From NCBI GenBank assembly GCA_027475525.1, contig JAMWFC010000117.1, forward strand, positions 4,078,183 to 4,142,182: a stretch of 64,000 bases of DNA, read 5' to 3'. The notes below the pieces were generated by a model. That model was given only the letters and a program-made list of their open reading frames with translations. It ran no database searches and was not told the origin of the DNA. This DNA comes from Macrolepiota albuminosa (Eukaryota > Basidiomycota > Agaricomycetes > Agaricales > Agaricaceae). Shown piece after piece: positions 35,863 to 47,383 of the stretch. Position 1 is the stretch's first letter. Each line of letters opens with the position of its first letter. A program made the translations under genes and the position numbers.

Positions 35863-37051
35863 GACATAAAAAACATTCCAAGGCGGCGTAGCCGATTCCA
35901 CGTGATCGATATCTCCTGCCCCCCCAGAGACGTAGCTTCCCTTCGACAATTGCTTCTCGCAAGAGGCCGCTTGGAGGTTTCTTCTGCGTCTGCGTCATTG
36001 CTCGTTCCAGGCTGATGGTGCTGATTCAGCGGCTTGACTGTCGGTAAGTGACGATTGACCACTGTGGGAATGGTACTTCCCCCAGGGTCTTCGTCACTCC
36101 TGTCCTCATTCAGGACTTCCCTGGATGGTGAAGACCAGTTCGTCGAGAGAGCAGTTGAGCTGTGTCTGGCTCTATCTTGTGAGCTAGTATTTACGGCTTC
36201 TGGTTTCTGGGAATGATTTGTCGCTCGAGACCCAGCGTGTGTCTGGCTCTATCTTGTGAGCTAGTATTTACGGCTTCTGGTTTCTGGGAATGATTTGTCG
36301 CTCGAGACCCAGCGCCTCGTCTTCTCAAGTTTGTGTCACCGGAAACGGCTTCTGAGTGCGAAATTGGGTCTGAAATGATGCGCGTGTCACCGTGTGAGGC
36401 ATCCACAGGGTCTTGAAATCTGACCCGCTTAGGTTTTCCTTGCTTCGGCGCAGCATGAGATTTAGTACTCTTGAAATCTGTGTTCTTGGAGCCAGAACCA
36501 TCAGCTTTTTTCACTGTTTGTGGCCCTGATTGCCTTGTCCTTGAAGTTGCATGGATTTCCCGCTGCGCCCATTGCGCGTTTCGTGGGGTGGTAGATGAAC
36601 GAGCCTCTAATTCCGTATCTACGAATGCGGGTTGCCGTTGATTGCTTTGTTCTTTCTTCGCGTCAACGAGACAAGAGCGTCTTACAGATTTTTGGTGATA
36701 CCGAGGTTGCGCTTGGCTAGTAGTGTGGCGACCTTCCTCCTGGACCTGATTTTGCGAAGTTGTCGTCTTAACATCGTACACTGGGCGCCGGTGATGCACA
36801 GGTCGAGCACTATCAAATTGTTCTTCCAAGAACCACAAGTTGTCTTCAGAATCTCGGATTTGTCGCAGATCTTGGTTGTCTGCCTTGACTAGCTTGTATG
36901 TCTTTACTTGCACACCTCGGCGAGCGAGGCGAGCGAGGATCTCTTGGGTTCCTGCTTCAGATGGGCCAGCCATTCCAGGTTGAAGTCGCTTGTAAAGGGT
37001 AGGCGCTGTGAAGGATTGATTGCGTGGAAGGGCACGTACTCCGCTGAACAC
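35832..37051 (-). CDS. Hypothetical basic/disordered protein, split by a 77-bp duplication
   Basis: As assembled, the frame starting MFSGVRALPRNQSFTAPTLY (37051) runs to about 36191, then ends because of a 77-bp tandem duplication (36161-36314). If only one copy of the duplicated unit is counted, the frame stays open from 37051 to a stop at 35832, about 380 codons. It continues through ALSTNWSSPSREVLNEDRSD and KRPLARSNCRREATSLGG. The protein is Gln/Ser/Arg-rich, mostly disordered. A short N-terminal region (about residues 36-75, EILARLARRGVQVKTYKLVK) could fold. No family recognised. The fact that removing one copy reopens a long frame argues that the gene is real and the duplication is not. 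Confidence 0.6.
36161..36314. repeat. 77-bp exact tandem duplication in a host gene
   Basis: Copies 36161-36237 and 36238-36314 are identical. The extra copy shifts the frame of the hypothetical gene on minus and introduces an early stop. Confidence 0.95.
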
Positions 37052-37195
37052 TAAACTGTGGCTTTATCTTTATTAAATCTTGTCATTTGTCTTTGCCACA
37101 CAGCGGCTGTGTACGGGGAAATTCAAAATAGCTGCTTGCGGTGACAATTGGCCCATGATGTTACCCTAGAGGATACACTAGACAAAATGAGAGTG

Positions 37196-37311
37196 GACAT
37201 TGTACTTTTATATAAGGTGAGCTAATGGACAATTGATAATGTTGTCTGGTGGCGACATTGTACTTTTATACAAGGTGAGCTAATGGACAATTGATATTGT
37301 TGGGGGCGCTA
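37196..37311. repeat. 58-bp tandem repeat with substitutions
   Basis: GACATTGTACTTTTATA begins at 37196 and again at 37254, with a few differences between copies (tataagg/tacaagg, gataatg/gatattg). Unlike the 77-bp set this has a different period and visible divergence, so it looks like an ordinary minisatellite-type duplication upstream of the gene at 37051. Confidence 0.85.
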
Positions 37312-37419
37312 TGGCGATCTCCAGAAGTAAACACATCTCAAGGAACATTGGAGTAGTAATCAAAAATGTAGATGGAGAGGATCTGTGGTTTCGCAGTTCC
37401 CTTGACAAAATTCGGGACC

Positions 37420-37971
37420 TCAAACGAGTTGATTGACGTCGTGGCTTGGTTGATGAAGCTTGAATACCTGCCTTTGACTGTGACGTGAGACGGACTGCTC
37501 GCCTAAATAGCCCCCGGTCGAAGCGCAAGGCCGGGAAATATTGGACAAGAACCTCCACCACTTTCTTGGAGATACACGATTTTCATCTTTATACAGATTC
37601 ACGACAGGCAAAGTATCCTGAGGGATCTGATATGGCCCCGGATTGTGGATGCGGCTCAACGCTGTGTTCTGTGTCCGAGGCGCTACAAGAGGTAGAAAAC
37701 GTACGTCTGTTTCCGCTTGGCATGAAATCAACCTTGGAGTTAGTTCATCATAATTATAAAGGTGGAAAGACCAAACATTTTGTCGTCTAGTTTTTCGAGA
37801 TTTCTGATGATCGTCGCATAGTTGGAGTGAGGTGGATTGACGTACTCGTGGGTTGGTCGCGATATGATAGGTTTCCGGGACAACGTTAGACTGACAATTA
37901 GAGCTTTGGGCACGAATCCTTTTTGCCTTTGGTTTAGTGTAGTTATAAGTTTTCAATGTCAAATCCATCAT
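37420..37971 (-). CDS. Hypothetical ORF, 183 aa
   Basis: A single open frame from MMDLTLKTYNYTKPKAKRI to SHDVNQLV. It is basic and rich in Ser, Gln and Asn, without recognisable domain, signal peptide or membrane segment. Another minus ORF just upstream (38153-37968, MRQRRPHRDTTAYDVPSSFH) could be a first exon, but I found no convincing intron joining them. It may be a chance ORF. Confidence 0.3.
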   Translation of the reverse strand: MMDLTLKTYNYTKPKAKRIRAQSSNCQSNVVPETYHIATNPRVRQSTSLQLCDDHQKSRKTRRQNVWSFHLYNYDELTPRLISCQAETDVRFLPLVAPRTQNTALSRIHNPGPYQIPQDTLPVVNLYKDENRVSPRKWWRFLSNISRPCASTGGYLGEQSVSRHSQRQVFKLHQPSHDVNQLV

Positions 37972-38538
37972 CCTGATTTCTGCAGAAGTCGAGCCCTTAC
38001 GGAAGGCTGGATATTAGTCAAGGCCGAGTGGAATGAAAAGCTTGCCTCTAGACGCTTATTCTTATTATACTTAGAACGCCGCTCGCTCGGGCCATGAAAC
38101 GAAGAAGGAACATCGTAGGCAGTGGTATCGCGGTGTGGCCTCCTTTGTCTCAATGAACTACGGATTGGAATGCTTGGGATGGTCTCACTTCTACGATGCG
38201 TTTGTGAGCGATAATCTAGGTATCTTGAATGAATATCGTCGAGAGCGAACGTGGCCGTTAGAGATCATCAACAACTCAACCGGGTTACTCGAAATACAAT
38301 TGTATTATGGTTGACGGCGTTGTGCAGTTTAGGCGATCGCTTACAAAGAGATAAATGGAGTTATCGTTCGTAAAACAAGGCGTACGCTGGCATAGACTCA
38401 TAATAGGCTTTTCTGACTCCTACCCACAGCGCATGGAAGCAGGAAATACATGAGGTGTCCACGTTTTGCGCTACATACACTAGTTGTTACATGGGTGCTT
38501 GGTGGAATAAATCCATGATGACCCTAGAAGAACGTCAC

Positions 38539-41250
38539 TCATACTCCCTCACCGACTTCATCAATTCCGAGTATCTGGCGAAGCAAGTGGATTTGACCGA
38601 AAGGTCTCTCACTGCCTAACAATGTCGACGCCGCCTCATACTTATTCTCAGGCCTTTTGACCTCCTCACAAATTAAGCTATATGCACGAGCCAATCGTTC
38701 GAGAGCAGTCTGATGGATCTTTATATGAAGGCTCTGCACAGTTAGTTGCGACAGCCGCGGCGTTTGAACAACATCTGGACTAGATAGCCAGAGCGAAAAG
38801 TTTCGCAGTGTGCCTTGTAGCTCGGCAGGTCGCATCAAAGGAATCCGTGATAAAGGCGTCTAGATAGATTTTAGTGACAGGAAAAGGATATAGAAGAGAA
38901 ATTTCTACGTCTGTGAGGTGGTTGGCGCATATTTCTGCGACTTGCTGAATGTGTGCATCAACCATTATGTTCACATACTGATTAAACGTTAGGTTTGAAA
39001 AGGGAATAAAGCAGTCCACATACATGTTCATCAATTAGGGAAGACACTTGTTCATCGATCAAAGCTCTGATAGATCTTTGCTTCGCTCGCGTGAATGAGA
39101 ACGGTTCTAGAGCAGTCTATGGAGGGTAAGAAGTATGTAGTGATGGCTGTCGTAACCGTCGCAAAACAAACCTCAATATAGCTCAGGCAATTAAGGACGT
39201 AGATAGGCTGATCCCTTTCCGTTCCAAGCCGTGATTTGTCCTCATTCGTTTTAGTTATCATTTCAATTGCTGGGTCGATCATAATATCCAATATCTTCTC
39301 GAAACCAGCAACTTGTTCGACTTCATCTTCTCCAAGTAGGGAGGATTGATAGACGTTCATAATCTCCCGCAATATTTGGACATGATCCAAGATTGCAAGG
39401 GGAGGTGTTAAAGACGAATCAACTTCCTTCATTGACCATATTCAATCAGGGTGGAGAAGGCATATTCGGAAATTTACTTGACTCACGACCTGCAGGCGTG
39501 TCAATGCGCGACCTTGCACGGATATAGACTCGTAGAATACTGAGTAAGCGACGTCTGCAATCCTGTAGGAGATCATAAATTCGAGCAGATGGGGTAATTA
39601 AAAATCTCACTCAAGGAGAGTCTTTGACAAAAGGGCATCATTTCCAATTGTGCGGCGCATAGTCAGCGAGTAGAACTGCAGGAGGTTGGCAATCTTATAT
39701 GACACTATGCAGCTCTCCTGGGAGCGGATAGTTTGTTGCACCCGGACCTATGAAGAGAAGGATAAAGGTCAGGAAACACCTAATAGCTGATGAACTGTAT
39801 ACCTTCAGAGGGACACACAGCTTTTCAACAGAGAGATCCAGGAGGTCTCTAATCCAGTCTTCCTCCTCATTCTTTCCATCAAAGACACGGACACTGCCGA
39901 CCATGCGCTGATCGTTTGCTACTTGAAAGACTGTTTCAAGAAGTTCACGCTCTGCCGCTACAGTCTGATGAACCCATGCAAGCATGTCTCCTATGTATCG
40001 AAGTGGATCATGAGCATGAAGCTCAATAGGACGTGGCACGCCCGAAGGTCCTCCTCTTGTCAACGCATTTATAAAGGAAGACATTAGTGTTGTTTGGCGG
40101 GTCTGAGATAAAAAGGTGAGGGTTTCTCTAAACAATTGTGGATATGAGCAAGGAAAAGCAGATCAATATGGCACGACCGACGTCAAAAGCTCAGGACGTT
40201 TTCGTAATCGTTTGACAGCTTCTCGCATTGTAGCAGTAACTTCAAAGTGAAGTTCGCGTCCTTTTTGCCGAAACTCGTGAGAACACCAACGAACTATCTT
40301 CTCGTAACCTTGTTCCAAGCTTGAGGAGGTCGACGCCATGACATCTATACTAAACAAGGCATTGAGACCGTGATTTTGAAAAGCAAGTTGCACAACTAAC
40401 CCGATCTGCGTTGGTCCATCCTCCCCGGACATAAGGATCCGGCAATCGTCTCGAATAACCTCCGTTCTATCCATCGCAGCGAAGAAAATCGGTCCAACAG
40501 GCTCATTCCGGGAAGTGATGGCTTCGGTCTCCCGTTCCGTGAGCGTGAAACGGGCTAGAAAGGCTGTGACAACGGATTTTTTATTTTCGACATCCTGCCT
40601 GGGGAACTATTCGATGATATAACGAAACGACTAGAATCCACATACCTCTCGTCCCTAAGGCTGCCGGCTCGTTCAAGCAAATTTTTGCTCGAATCTGCGG
40701 TGAGCCGCAGCTGATGTTCAGCCTCATCACAACTCAACCGCATGGCACTGATATGTTGCTGCAACTCGTCCAGCTTCTGCAATACAATCAATCAACTATT
40801 TACTACAACTGTAAGAGATATACACACTTGATCTACGTCACCAAACGCCTTGAGAAACTGTTCACTACCTCGCGTGAGCTTGTTCTCTAAGTCTCTGCGC
40901 ATGTTTCGGCGAGCCTGACCTGCTGATTCCCCAGGTACCTCTCCATTGAGAGTAATTACGGCAGCCTCACTTGTCTTATGCTCGTGTGCATCGTAGTCGG
41001 CATCTTCCTGTGGTAGTAGTGAACGTTTTTCGTTGCGTTGCGGAGTTTGAGGGGGTACATATAGATCTGAGAGGATCTGCAGAGCCTCTTTGGTTGCGTC
41101 GTCATCGAAATTGCTGCTCAAGACCTTATAAAGCCGTACAGATATTGGATTTCTTGTCTGAGACACAGAAGACAGTTTGTGTTCCGAAGCTAGAGAACTA
41201 GACGTAGAACTAAGCAATAAAGAGGAAGTCGAAGACTCTCCAGCAGCCAT
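38539..41250 (-). CDS. COG6: Conserved oligomeric Golgi complex subunit 6
   Basis: Multi-exon minus-strand gene starting MAAGESSTSSLLLSS (41250). Hallmarks in order: NPISVRLYKVLSSNFDDDAT (about 41140), RRNMRRDLENKL and QFLKAFGDVDQ (about 40850), LDELQQHISAMRLSCDEAEH (about 40760), LLERAGSLRDERY, YEKIVRWCSHEFR (about 40290), ELHAHDPLRYIGDMLAWVHQ (about 39980-40020) and C-terminal YEAASTLLGSERPFGQIHLL (about 38600). The stop is at 38539. COG6 is a subunit of lobe B of the COG tether, needed for retrograde vesicle traffic within the Golgi. The order and density of family motifs make this secure. It lies head-to-head with the small gene at 41335, with about 85 bp between starts. Confidence 0.92.
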
Positions 41251-41334
41251 ACGTTCAGGACGAGGATTTAGAACAACAAATACCCATCAACATCAAAGTT
41301 ACGGATCATTTTTGTACTTCTCCGTGAACTAGGT

Positions 41335-42146
41335 TTGTCCCTTTCACAGATCCCAATGTCACAGGCTACGCCTGCAGACCTCGATAGCTCCAGGCCAACC
41401 ACTGTCACACTCTTCGGAGTATTAGCCGTTCCCATGCTGACGCATTGTCACACTTTCTCGCCTGATACATCCTTCGAGAAGGCGACGAACGAGTTGTTCG
41501 AAACCGTCAACAGCCGTTATTCGTAAGTCTTCGGGAAGCAACCCGAACATAAGGAGGTACATATCTCTGGCAGCATTAAGCATTGTAAGCATGCTTTTCT
41601 TTCAGTCGAATGTCTGACTTTTGACCAATCTCTTGCTTTCTCTCTCAAGTCAAGAAGAAACAACTTGGAGATCTCGTGACAGACAAACATCCCATTCCTA
41701 TCACTGTAATTCGGACTCTTGACGATTCAGTCCCCTCTTTCCTCACAAGATTGGCTGAAGATGCTGCTGATGGACGAAGTGCGTTAGCAGAAAGCGTTGC
41801 ACTGATGATTCAGGTTGAACAACTTGATGCTGGAAGCAAAAAAGGAAAGAAGAAAAAGAAAAGTACGTATCCTTTCACCTCCTATCAGTAGTAAACATTA
41901 TTTTTGCACAGATAAGACTGCCATATCTGAAACCAGTGTTGTGACTTCACCTGACATTTCATTTCAGCTGGCTGTATTGAAGGCAGAGATAGCTAGTTCG
42001 AAGGAGGAGAAAGTGTTGTGACTTCACCTGACATTTCATTTCAGCTGGCTGTATTGAAGGCAGAGATAGCTAGTTCGAAGGAGGAGAATATTAAGGCTGA
42101 AAACCTCAAATTGAAGGATAAGCTTACTAGGCATGAAAACAACTAG
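41335..42146 (+). CDS. Small Lys-rich coiled-coil protein, unknown family
   Basis: Exon 1 starts MSLSQIPMSQATPADL (41335; an in-frame Met at 41353 is also possible) and ends NSRYS at a GTAAGT donor (41527). To stay in frame with the exon at 41650 (KKKQLGDLVTDKHPIPITVI), an 11-nt microexon at 41574-41584 (cag|...|gtaagc) fits perfectly. The third large exon ends in a Lys run (KKGKKKKK, donor gtacgt). The last exon encodes ISFQLAVLKAEIASSKEEN, a heptad-like helix. As assembled, a 77-bp duplication (41935-42088) causes a stop at about 42021. With one copy the frame continues to 42146. The gene shares an intergenic gap of about 85 bp with COG6, probably a bidirectional promoter. Function unknown. 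Confidence 0.55.
41935..42088. repeat. 77-bp exact tandem duplication in a host gene
   Basis: Copies 41935-42011 and 42012-42088 are identical. The second copy puts a TGA in frame and truncates the coiled-coil tail of the small plus-strand gene. Confidence 0.95.
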
Positions 42147-42949
42147 ACGTGATATTCAGAAAAGATTTTGGCGTGCTGCTGTATTCTACCATTTCATTAT
42201 AACTGCTCTATTCTATTTTGAATACTGATAATCAGAATTTTTCATTTCTGTTCCTGTCTCACTTCAGTTGTTCATCACTACTTGTAATGTTTGATGCTTG
42301 ATATATATTATGCAATATGTCTATAATTAAAGATAAAGTAGTTTGATTTGGTTGCTTACTACTATTTGTAGTTGCTCTAAGATACATATATATATAGATC
42401 TATTATTGATGCATAAAGATATCTATAATCATCAATCTCAAAAAAAAAGACAAGGTGTATCACATTGATTGCTGATTACTTCTTGTAATTTGTCAAATCC
42501 CTTTGCTTTATAGCTAATCAAGCTGTATCCAACTTCTAGGAAATGACTGGACTTAATTGCAATGACTTGAAGCCCTTCAAACCTCTTAACTAATGAAAGC
42601 TACATTGCTGGAATTCTTCATTCTGAAGAACATATAATATTACAGGCACAGAATGCAGAAAACAATGTTCTTTTGTGAAATAGTTTATAATTCTGTGTGC
42701 ATATTTTTGTCAAAACCATAGAAAAAATATTGTAACTAAACTTAGAATCAGAGTGTTAAGAAACCCTTCTTCATTTTTTTGTCCCTCTTTCTTCATGTCC
42801 TTATTCTTTTTACTATTTCTTGCCTTGCTGCTTTTCTCCTTCTATCTGGCAGTAGGCCTTTCCAGCTTGCTTATATAACTCACTAGATATACAGCTGTTT
42901 ACATAATTCAATCTCTATTTGGGTGGTTAGGGTTAGATCTGTGGTACTA
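42147..42949. other. AT-rich intergenic DNA, possible old LTR relic
   Basis: No gene. The last 90 bp before the Tc1 end contain GCTTATATAA (about 42866), the same TATA-like word seen in the chromovirus LTR. Preceding pyrimidine-rich DNA is vaguely LTR-like, but I could not align it with confidence. Two TTAGGG-like units near 42930 are too few to mean anything. Confidence 0.4.
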
Positions 42950-43264
42950 CAGTGGCTCAAAAAACTGTCCCAATGTTTCATACTTTTTGAAAGATGACAT
43001 TGTCATGAAGGATGGGAAGTACCTAAACTCCTGATTAAATCATGTAAAATACTATGGCATTATAGCTACAAAATGGACCTAGGCTTATATAATTAAAATC
43101 AAAACTGATGGAGCAATAGCCATTTTAAAATATTCACTTATTGAGACAGTTTTTTGAGAAGTAAGTTGCATGTGAGAATACAGACAGAGTCATGTGACCA
43201 TGTTTGGATATATTTGGAAATGGTTCAAGTTGGTTGATCCACATTTTGACATTCAACCACAATC

Positions 43265-43763
43265 ATGAAACCTATTCTTCTTGCACAATGCTCTACTGTT
43301 GCTTTTCTTCTTGCTCAAAAGTATTCTTTGCATCAGATTGGGGCTCAAACTGGTCTAAGAAAGTCTACTATTGGGAGGATTGGTAGAAAGTTGGAGATAG
43401 ACAAAGAAAACCATTCTAGAGGCCATCCTGCTAAGCTTACTCCACATAATCAATAGGCTATTGTTGAACAAATCTCAACTGGGAGACTTCATACAGCTGT
43501 CCAGGCCACCAATTTTATCAACAACATCATTTCCAACCCTGTCTCTCCTAAGAATGTCCAGAATGTATTGAAGGAGGAGGGATATCAGTCTGCTACCAAG
43601 AAAAAAGTTCCTATGCTCAAAGCTAGACATTGACAACTACAGCTTAAATAGGCTCAGGAGCATCAGAACTAGACTATAGAGGACTGAAAAAGGGTGTTGC
43701 AGACAGATGAGACAAAAATTAACAGGATTGGGTCAGATGAGAAGCAGTATGTGTGGAAGCTAC
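43265..43763 (+). pseudogene. Tc1 transposase of element D, N-terminal part
   Basis: From MKPILLAQCSTVAFLLAQKY it shows helix-turn-helix DNA-binding segments (YSLHQIGAQTGLRKSTIGRI; STGRLHTAVQATNFI; ATKKKVPMLKA) and the first catalytic Asp in TDETKINRIGSDEKQYVWK. Four in-frame stops, among them CAATAG and CATTGA, show it is dead. The gene is cut at GCTAC (43759-43763) by the gypsy LTR and resumes at 54661. Confidence 0.85.
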
Positions 43764-44239
43764 TGTCAGAGGACTCCTCATTTCTTTCCTCCTTCACTCC
43801 TTATCTCTTCACTCTCCTTTTATTCATTCTCTTATTTCTTCTGACATTATTTCATTTTACTGTTTCTATTCTTTCAACACTATCTGTTAGTACTATTTTC
43901 AGCCCTTGAGGTGCTCTGGTTTTTTAGCTACCATTCAGACAAGTGTGGGCCCCTCAGCACCACTTCCAGACCACTTACATAAGCCAGAGTTTGCCAGAGT
44001 TTGCCCCTTATTTGTGCAATTGTTTGTGTAGGCAATTTTCAAGTTTTTAAGGTTTTGTTGTACTGTACAGTTGTTTCCCATGCTTCAGAGGCCCCAGAAG
44101 CATCCAACCTGGCATTCGAGTTTTTAAGGTTTTGTTGTACTGTACAGTTGTTTCCCATGCTTCAGAGGCCCCAGAAGCATCCAACCTGGCATAAAAAATC
44201 TCTAGACTCGTTCTCTTTGAATCTCTCTCTGCCAGGTGA
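43764..44239 (+). repeat. 5' LTR of chromovirus E, 3' part deleted
   Basis: It aligns to 46771-47170 but carries a 77-bp-period duplication (44042-44192), and it stops at GCCAGGTGA (44239). There it joins directly to mid-gag CCTGGAGGAGTGGAGAG, equivalent to about 47863. About 0.7 kb (LTR tail, leader and start of gag) is therefore missing. Confidence 0.85.
44042..44192. repeat. 77-bp-period duplication in LTR E
   Basis: 74 bp at 44042-44115 recur at 44119-44192 (spacing 77) with a 3-bp tcg at the junction. Confidence 0.9.
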
Positions 44240-46770
44240 CACCCTGGAGGAGTGGAGAGTTTTGGAAGTTGGGATCAGTTTGAGAAGGAGTTTCAGACAG
44301 AGTTCTTCCCCTTGAACCCTGCTAAGGTAGCAGCCCTCACTCTCCAAGATCCTCATTGATATGGACAGAGGAAGCGGACCTTAGATGAGTATATCAACTC
44401 CTTCAGAGCTCTTGCTGAATAGGCCTGCTATCTGGATGGTCTTCAGCTCTGTCTCACCTTCTGAAATGGCCTTCTTCCCTCTCTCATGGACCAGATTGAC
44501 AACATGGCCAAGGAGCAACCTGATGACACAAGTATTGAGACTTGGTATCAGGTAGCATGTGATCAGTGGCAGCTCATGGAGTTACAATATGAGCTCCACC
44601 ATGGAACTGCCCCTCACTCCACCTCATAGGCATCTTTTTCTGCTTGACATCCTATCCAGCCTTCCCTTCCATTTCATGCTCTATCCCTGGCTCAGGTACC
44701 GGCAGCGCATCTCCTTCCTCTTAGAGTACCTATGGATATTGATGCTTCTTGTCAACATTTCTCTCTTCCTCTCCTCTGCTGTTGCTGTGAAAAGCCTGGT
44801 CACTTTGCTTGATATTGCCCACAGAGGTTGGAGGTGCACTATCGCTCAGCCTTAGAGCAGGAAGAGCTTCTTCTTCAGCTCCTTGCTGCCTGAGATATTC
44901 AAGGAAACCTCTCCCCAGATGTACAGACTGAAACAGAATCTTTGAAGGAGTCCTTGGGTCCTATGGAAGCTGTAGCAAAACCATTAGATAGGTCTTTTAG
45001 TTCTGCAGGGGAGGGTTTTTGTAAGGGCAACCTCTAGAGGCTGTGGCTCAGTCACACAGCTGGCAGAGGAAGATCCAAAGTGTATTAGAGTATGTACTGA
45101 CAATATCATAATAACTACTCACCTGGCAGAGGGAGATCCAAAGAGAACAAGTCTAGGGATTCCCTATGCCAGGTTGGATGCTTCTGGGGCTTCTGAAGCA
45201 TGGGAAACAACTGTACAGTACAACAAAACCTTAAAAACTCAAAAATTGACTAATCAAACAACTGTGCAAACAAGGCAGGAAAACTACAGACTTTAGAAGT
45301 CAGAAAGGCAAACTCTGGCTTATATAAGCAGTCTGGAAGCGGTGCTGAAGGGCCCACACTTGTCTGAATGGTAGCTAAAGAACCAGAGCATCTCAAGGGC
45401 TGAGAGTAGTACTAACAGATAGTGTTGAAAGAATAGAAACAGTAAAATGAAAGAATGTCAGAAGAAATAAGAGAATGAATAAAGAAAGGGAGAGTGAAGA
45501 GATAAGGAGTGAGAAAAGAAAGAAATGAGGAGTCCCCTGACAGTTTTCAATAGAGCAACAGATGAGTTGTATGCCTCTGCCACCTGGTGCTAATTGGTTC
45601 ACATGTCTATCAGTAGAATCTTCTAATATACCACTCCCTGTTCATGATTCTCTGACTGAAACTGTAAGCACCCCCTCCGATGTACAAAATACCCCCTTGG
45701 TCCATGCCTCAGCTAAGACCTCCTCTCCTCCTCCTCCTGTCTGATGACCACATGTCCCAGCTTAGAAACAACACTTTTCTCATCACTATATTGTTGCCCC
45801 CACTCCTTCTCCCAATTCTCTGCATCTGAATGTAGAGGTTGAGACAACTGACACTCAGCAGACTCAAAGTGTCATAGCTTTCTTGGATAGTGGTGCTACT
45901 GGACTCTTCCTAGACACTAATTATGTGGAACAACACCAGCTCACTACCCAACCCCTTTCTCATCCTATTCCAGTCTACAACATTGACAGCACACTCAATG
46001 AAACTGGATCTATCTGCTCAGTGGTGGATTTAGTCCCTCACTATCAGACTCATTCTGAGTGTGCTGTCTTTGCAGTCACCAGCCTAGGAAAGCAGGACAT
46101 GATACTTAGGTTCTTCTGGCTGCATGATCACAATCCTGAGATTGACTGGGCCAAGGGTAAGGTGAGTATGAACTGCTGCCCTTGATGGTGTTCCACATGT
46201 GCCAAAGAAGTTAGAGAGGAGCATAGAGAGTTGGTCCATGCATGTGCTGCTATCTGGGCTTGCCAAGTTGGACACCTCCCCTTTGCAGACCTTGATCTAC
46301 TGGATCCTCCTCCCTTGGCATTCTCTTATAGAGGCCCTCTATGAGGACATTCAAGGTGTAGTGAGTGAAGCCCAGATGAAAGATGGATGTGAGGGTGAAT
46401 TTGGGTGTGCTCCTGACCCTGAGTCTCCAGATGAGGCTATCAAGACAGGTGATAGGATTTATGCAACTACATTATGTCCTCCACCAACTGTAGCAGAGAT
46501 TAGAGCTAGCCAAACTAATTCTCAGCCGCTAGCTCAGGCATTTGCTGCTAACTCTGCTCCTAAGTTGTTTTGAGATGCAGTTCCTCATCACCTGCAAGAC
46601 TTTGAGGATGTTTTCTCCAAGGCATCATTTGACTCTCTGCCAGAGTATAAGCAGTGGGACCATGCTATTGAGCTCATGCCCAATGCTGAGCCCTCTAGCT
46701 GCAAGGTCTATCCTCTCTCTTCTAGAGAACAGGATGAGCTTGATGCCTTTTTGTAAGAGAATGTAGACTC
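44240..46770 (+). pseudogene. chromovirus E gag-protease-RT remnant
   Basis: This is colinear with 47863-50000 of the better copy: gag (about 44240-45010), linker, protease with FLDSGATGLFLDTNYVEQHQ (about 45880) and the start of the RT region, ending ...GTAGACTC at 46770, where the next LTR begins. Stops are numerous, the reverse solo LTR interrupts it at 45020-45542, and CpG sites are depleted relative to 47270-54163. Confidence 0.85.
45020..45542 (-). repeat. Reverse solo LTR with perfect TSD GTTTT
   Basis: 523 bp from TGTAAGGGCAACC to GGAGTCCCCTGACA on plus, the reverse complement of the chromovirus LTR. It is flanked by GTTTT on both sides (45015-45019 and 45543-45547). It sits in the post-gag linker of element E; the uninterrupted target is visible at 48690 (GGAGGGTTTTCAATAGAG). 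Confidence 0.95.
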
Positions 46771-47269
46771 TGTCAGGGGACTCCTCATTTCTTCCTTTTC
46801 TCACTCCTTATCTCTTCACTCTCCTTCCATTCATTCTCTTATTTCTTCTGACATTATTTCATTTTACTGTTTCTATTCTTTCAACACTATCTGTTAGTAC
46901 TACTCTCAGCCCTTGAGATGCTCTGGTTCTTTAGCCACCATTCAGACAAGTGTGGGCCCACTCAGCACCGCTTCCAGACCGCTTATATAAGCCAGAGTTT
47001 GCCAGAGTTTGCCCCTTATTTGTACAAGTGTTTGTGTAGGCAATTTTCAAGTTTTTAAGGTTTTGTTGTACTGTACAGTTGTTTCCCATGCTTCAGAGGC
47101 CCCAGAAGCGTCCAACCTGGCATAGGGAATCCCTAGACTTGTTCTCTTTGGATCTCCCTCTGCCAGGTGAGTAGCTACCTTGATATTGTCAGTATATATT
47201 CTAATACACTTTGGATCTCCCTCTGCCAGCTGTGTGACTGAGCCACAGCCTCTAGAGGTCGCCCTTACA
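46771..47269 (+). repeat. Chromovirus F 5' LTR
   Basis: 499 bp, TGTCAGGGGACTCC...GCCCTTACA. It contains the TATA-like GCTTATATAAGCC (about 46980). It is preceded by GACTC of element E's RT region. The corresponding GACTC TSD after a 3' LTR is not found. Confidence 0.93.
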
Positions 47270-47383
47270 GCAGAACAAGTCTCTACATTTCGGTCTGGGA
47301 GCCCCCTTCAGCCTGCTTGAGCCCTCTCTTGCCCCTTTAGGTCCCTCCCCCACTGGATTACTCCCTGCCCCTCTGTTGCTTCT

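Noticed and set aside
42921..42945. TTAGGG-like units suggesting telomere sequence
   Set aside because: Only about two units. A chance occurrence next to a transposon end.
44240..44260. Splicing-derived deletion at the LTR/gag junction of element E (AG|GTGAGT donor in the LTR)
   Set aside because: The junction keeps GTGA of the donor, and the right side (GCCCTGGAG) lacks a preceding AG, so it is a genomic deletion rather than a retrotransposed spliced RNA.
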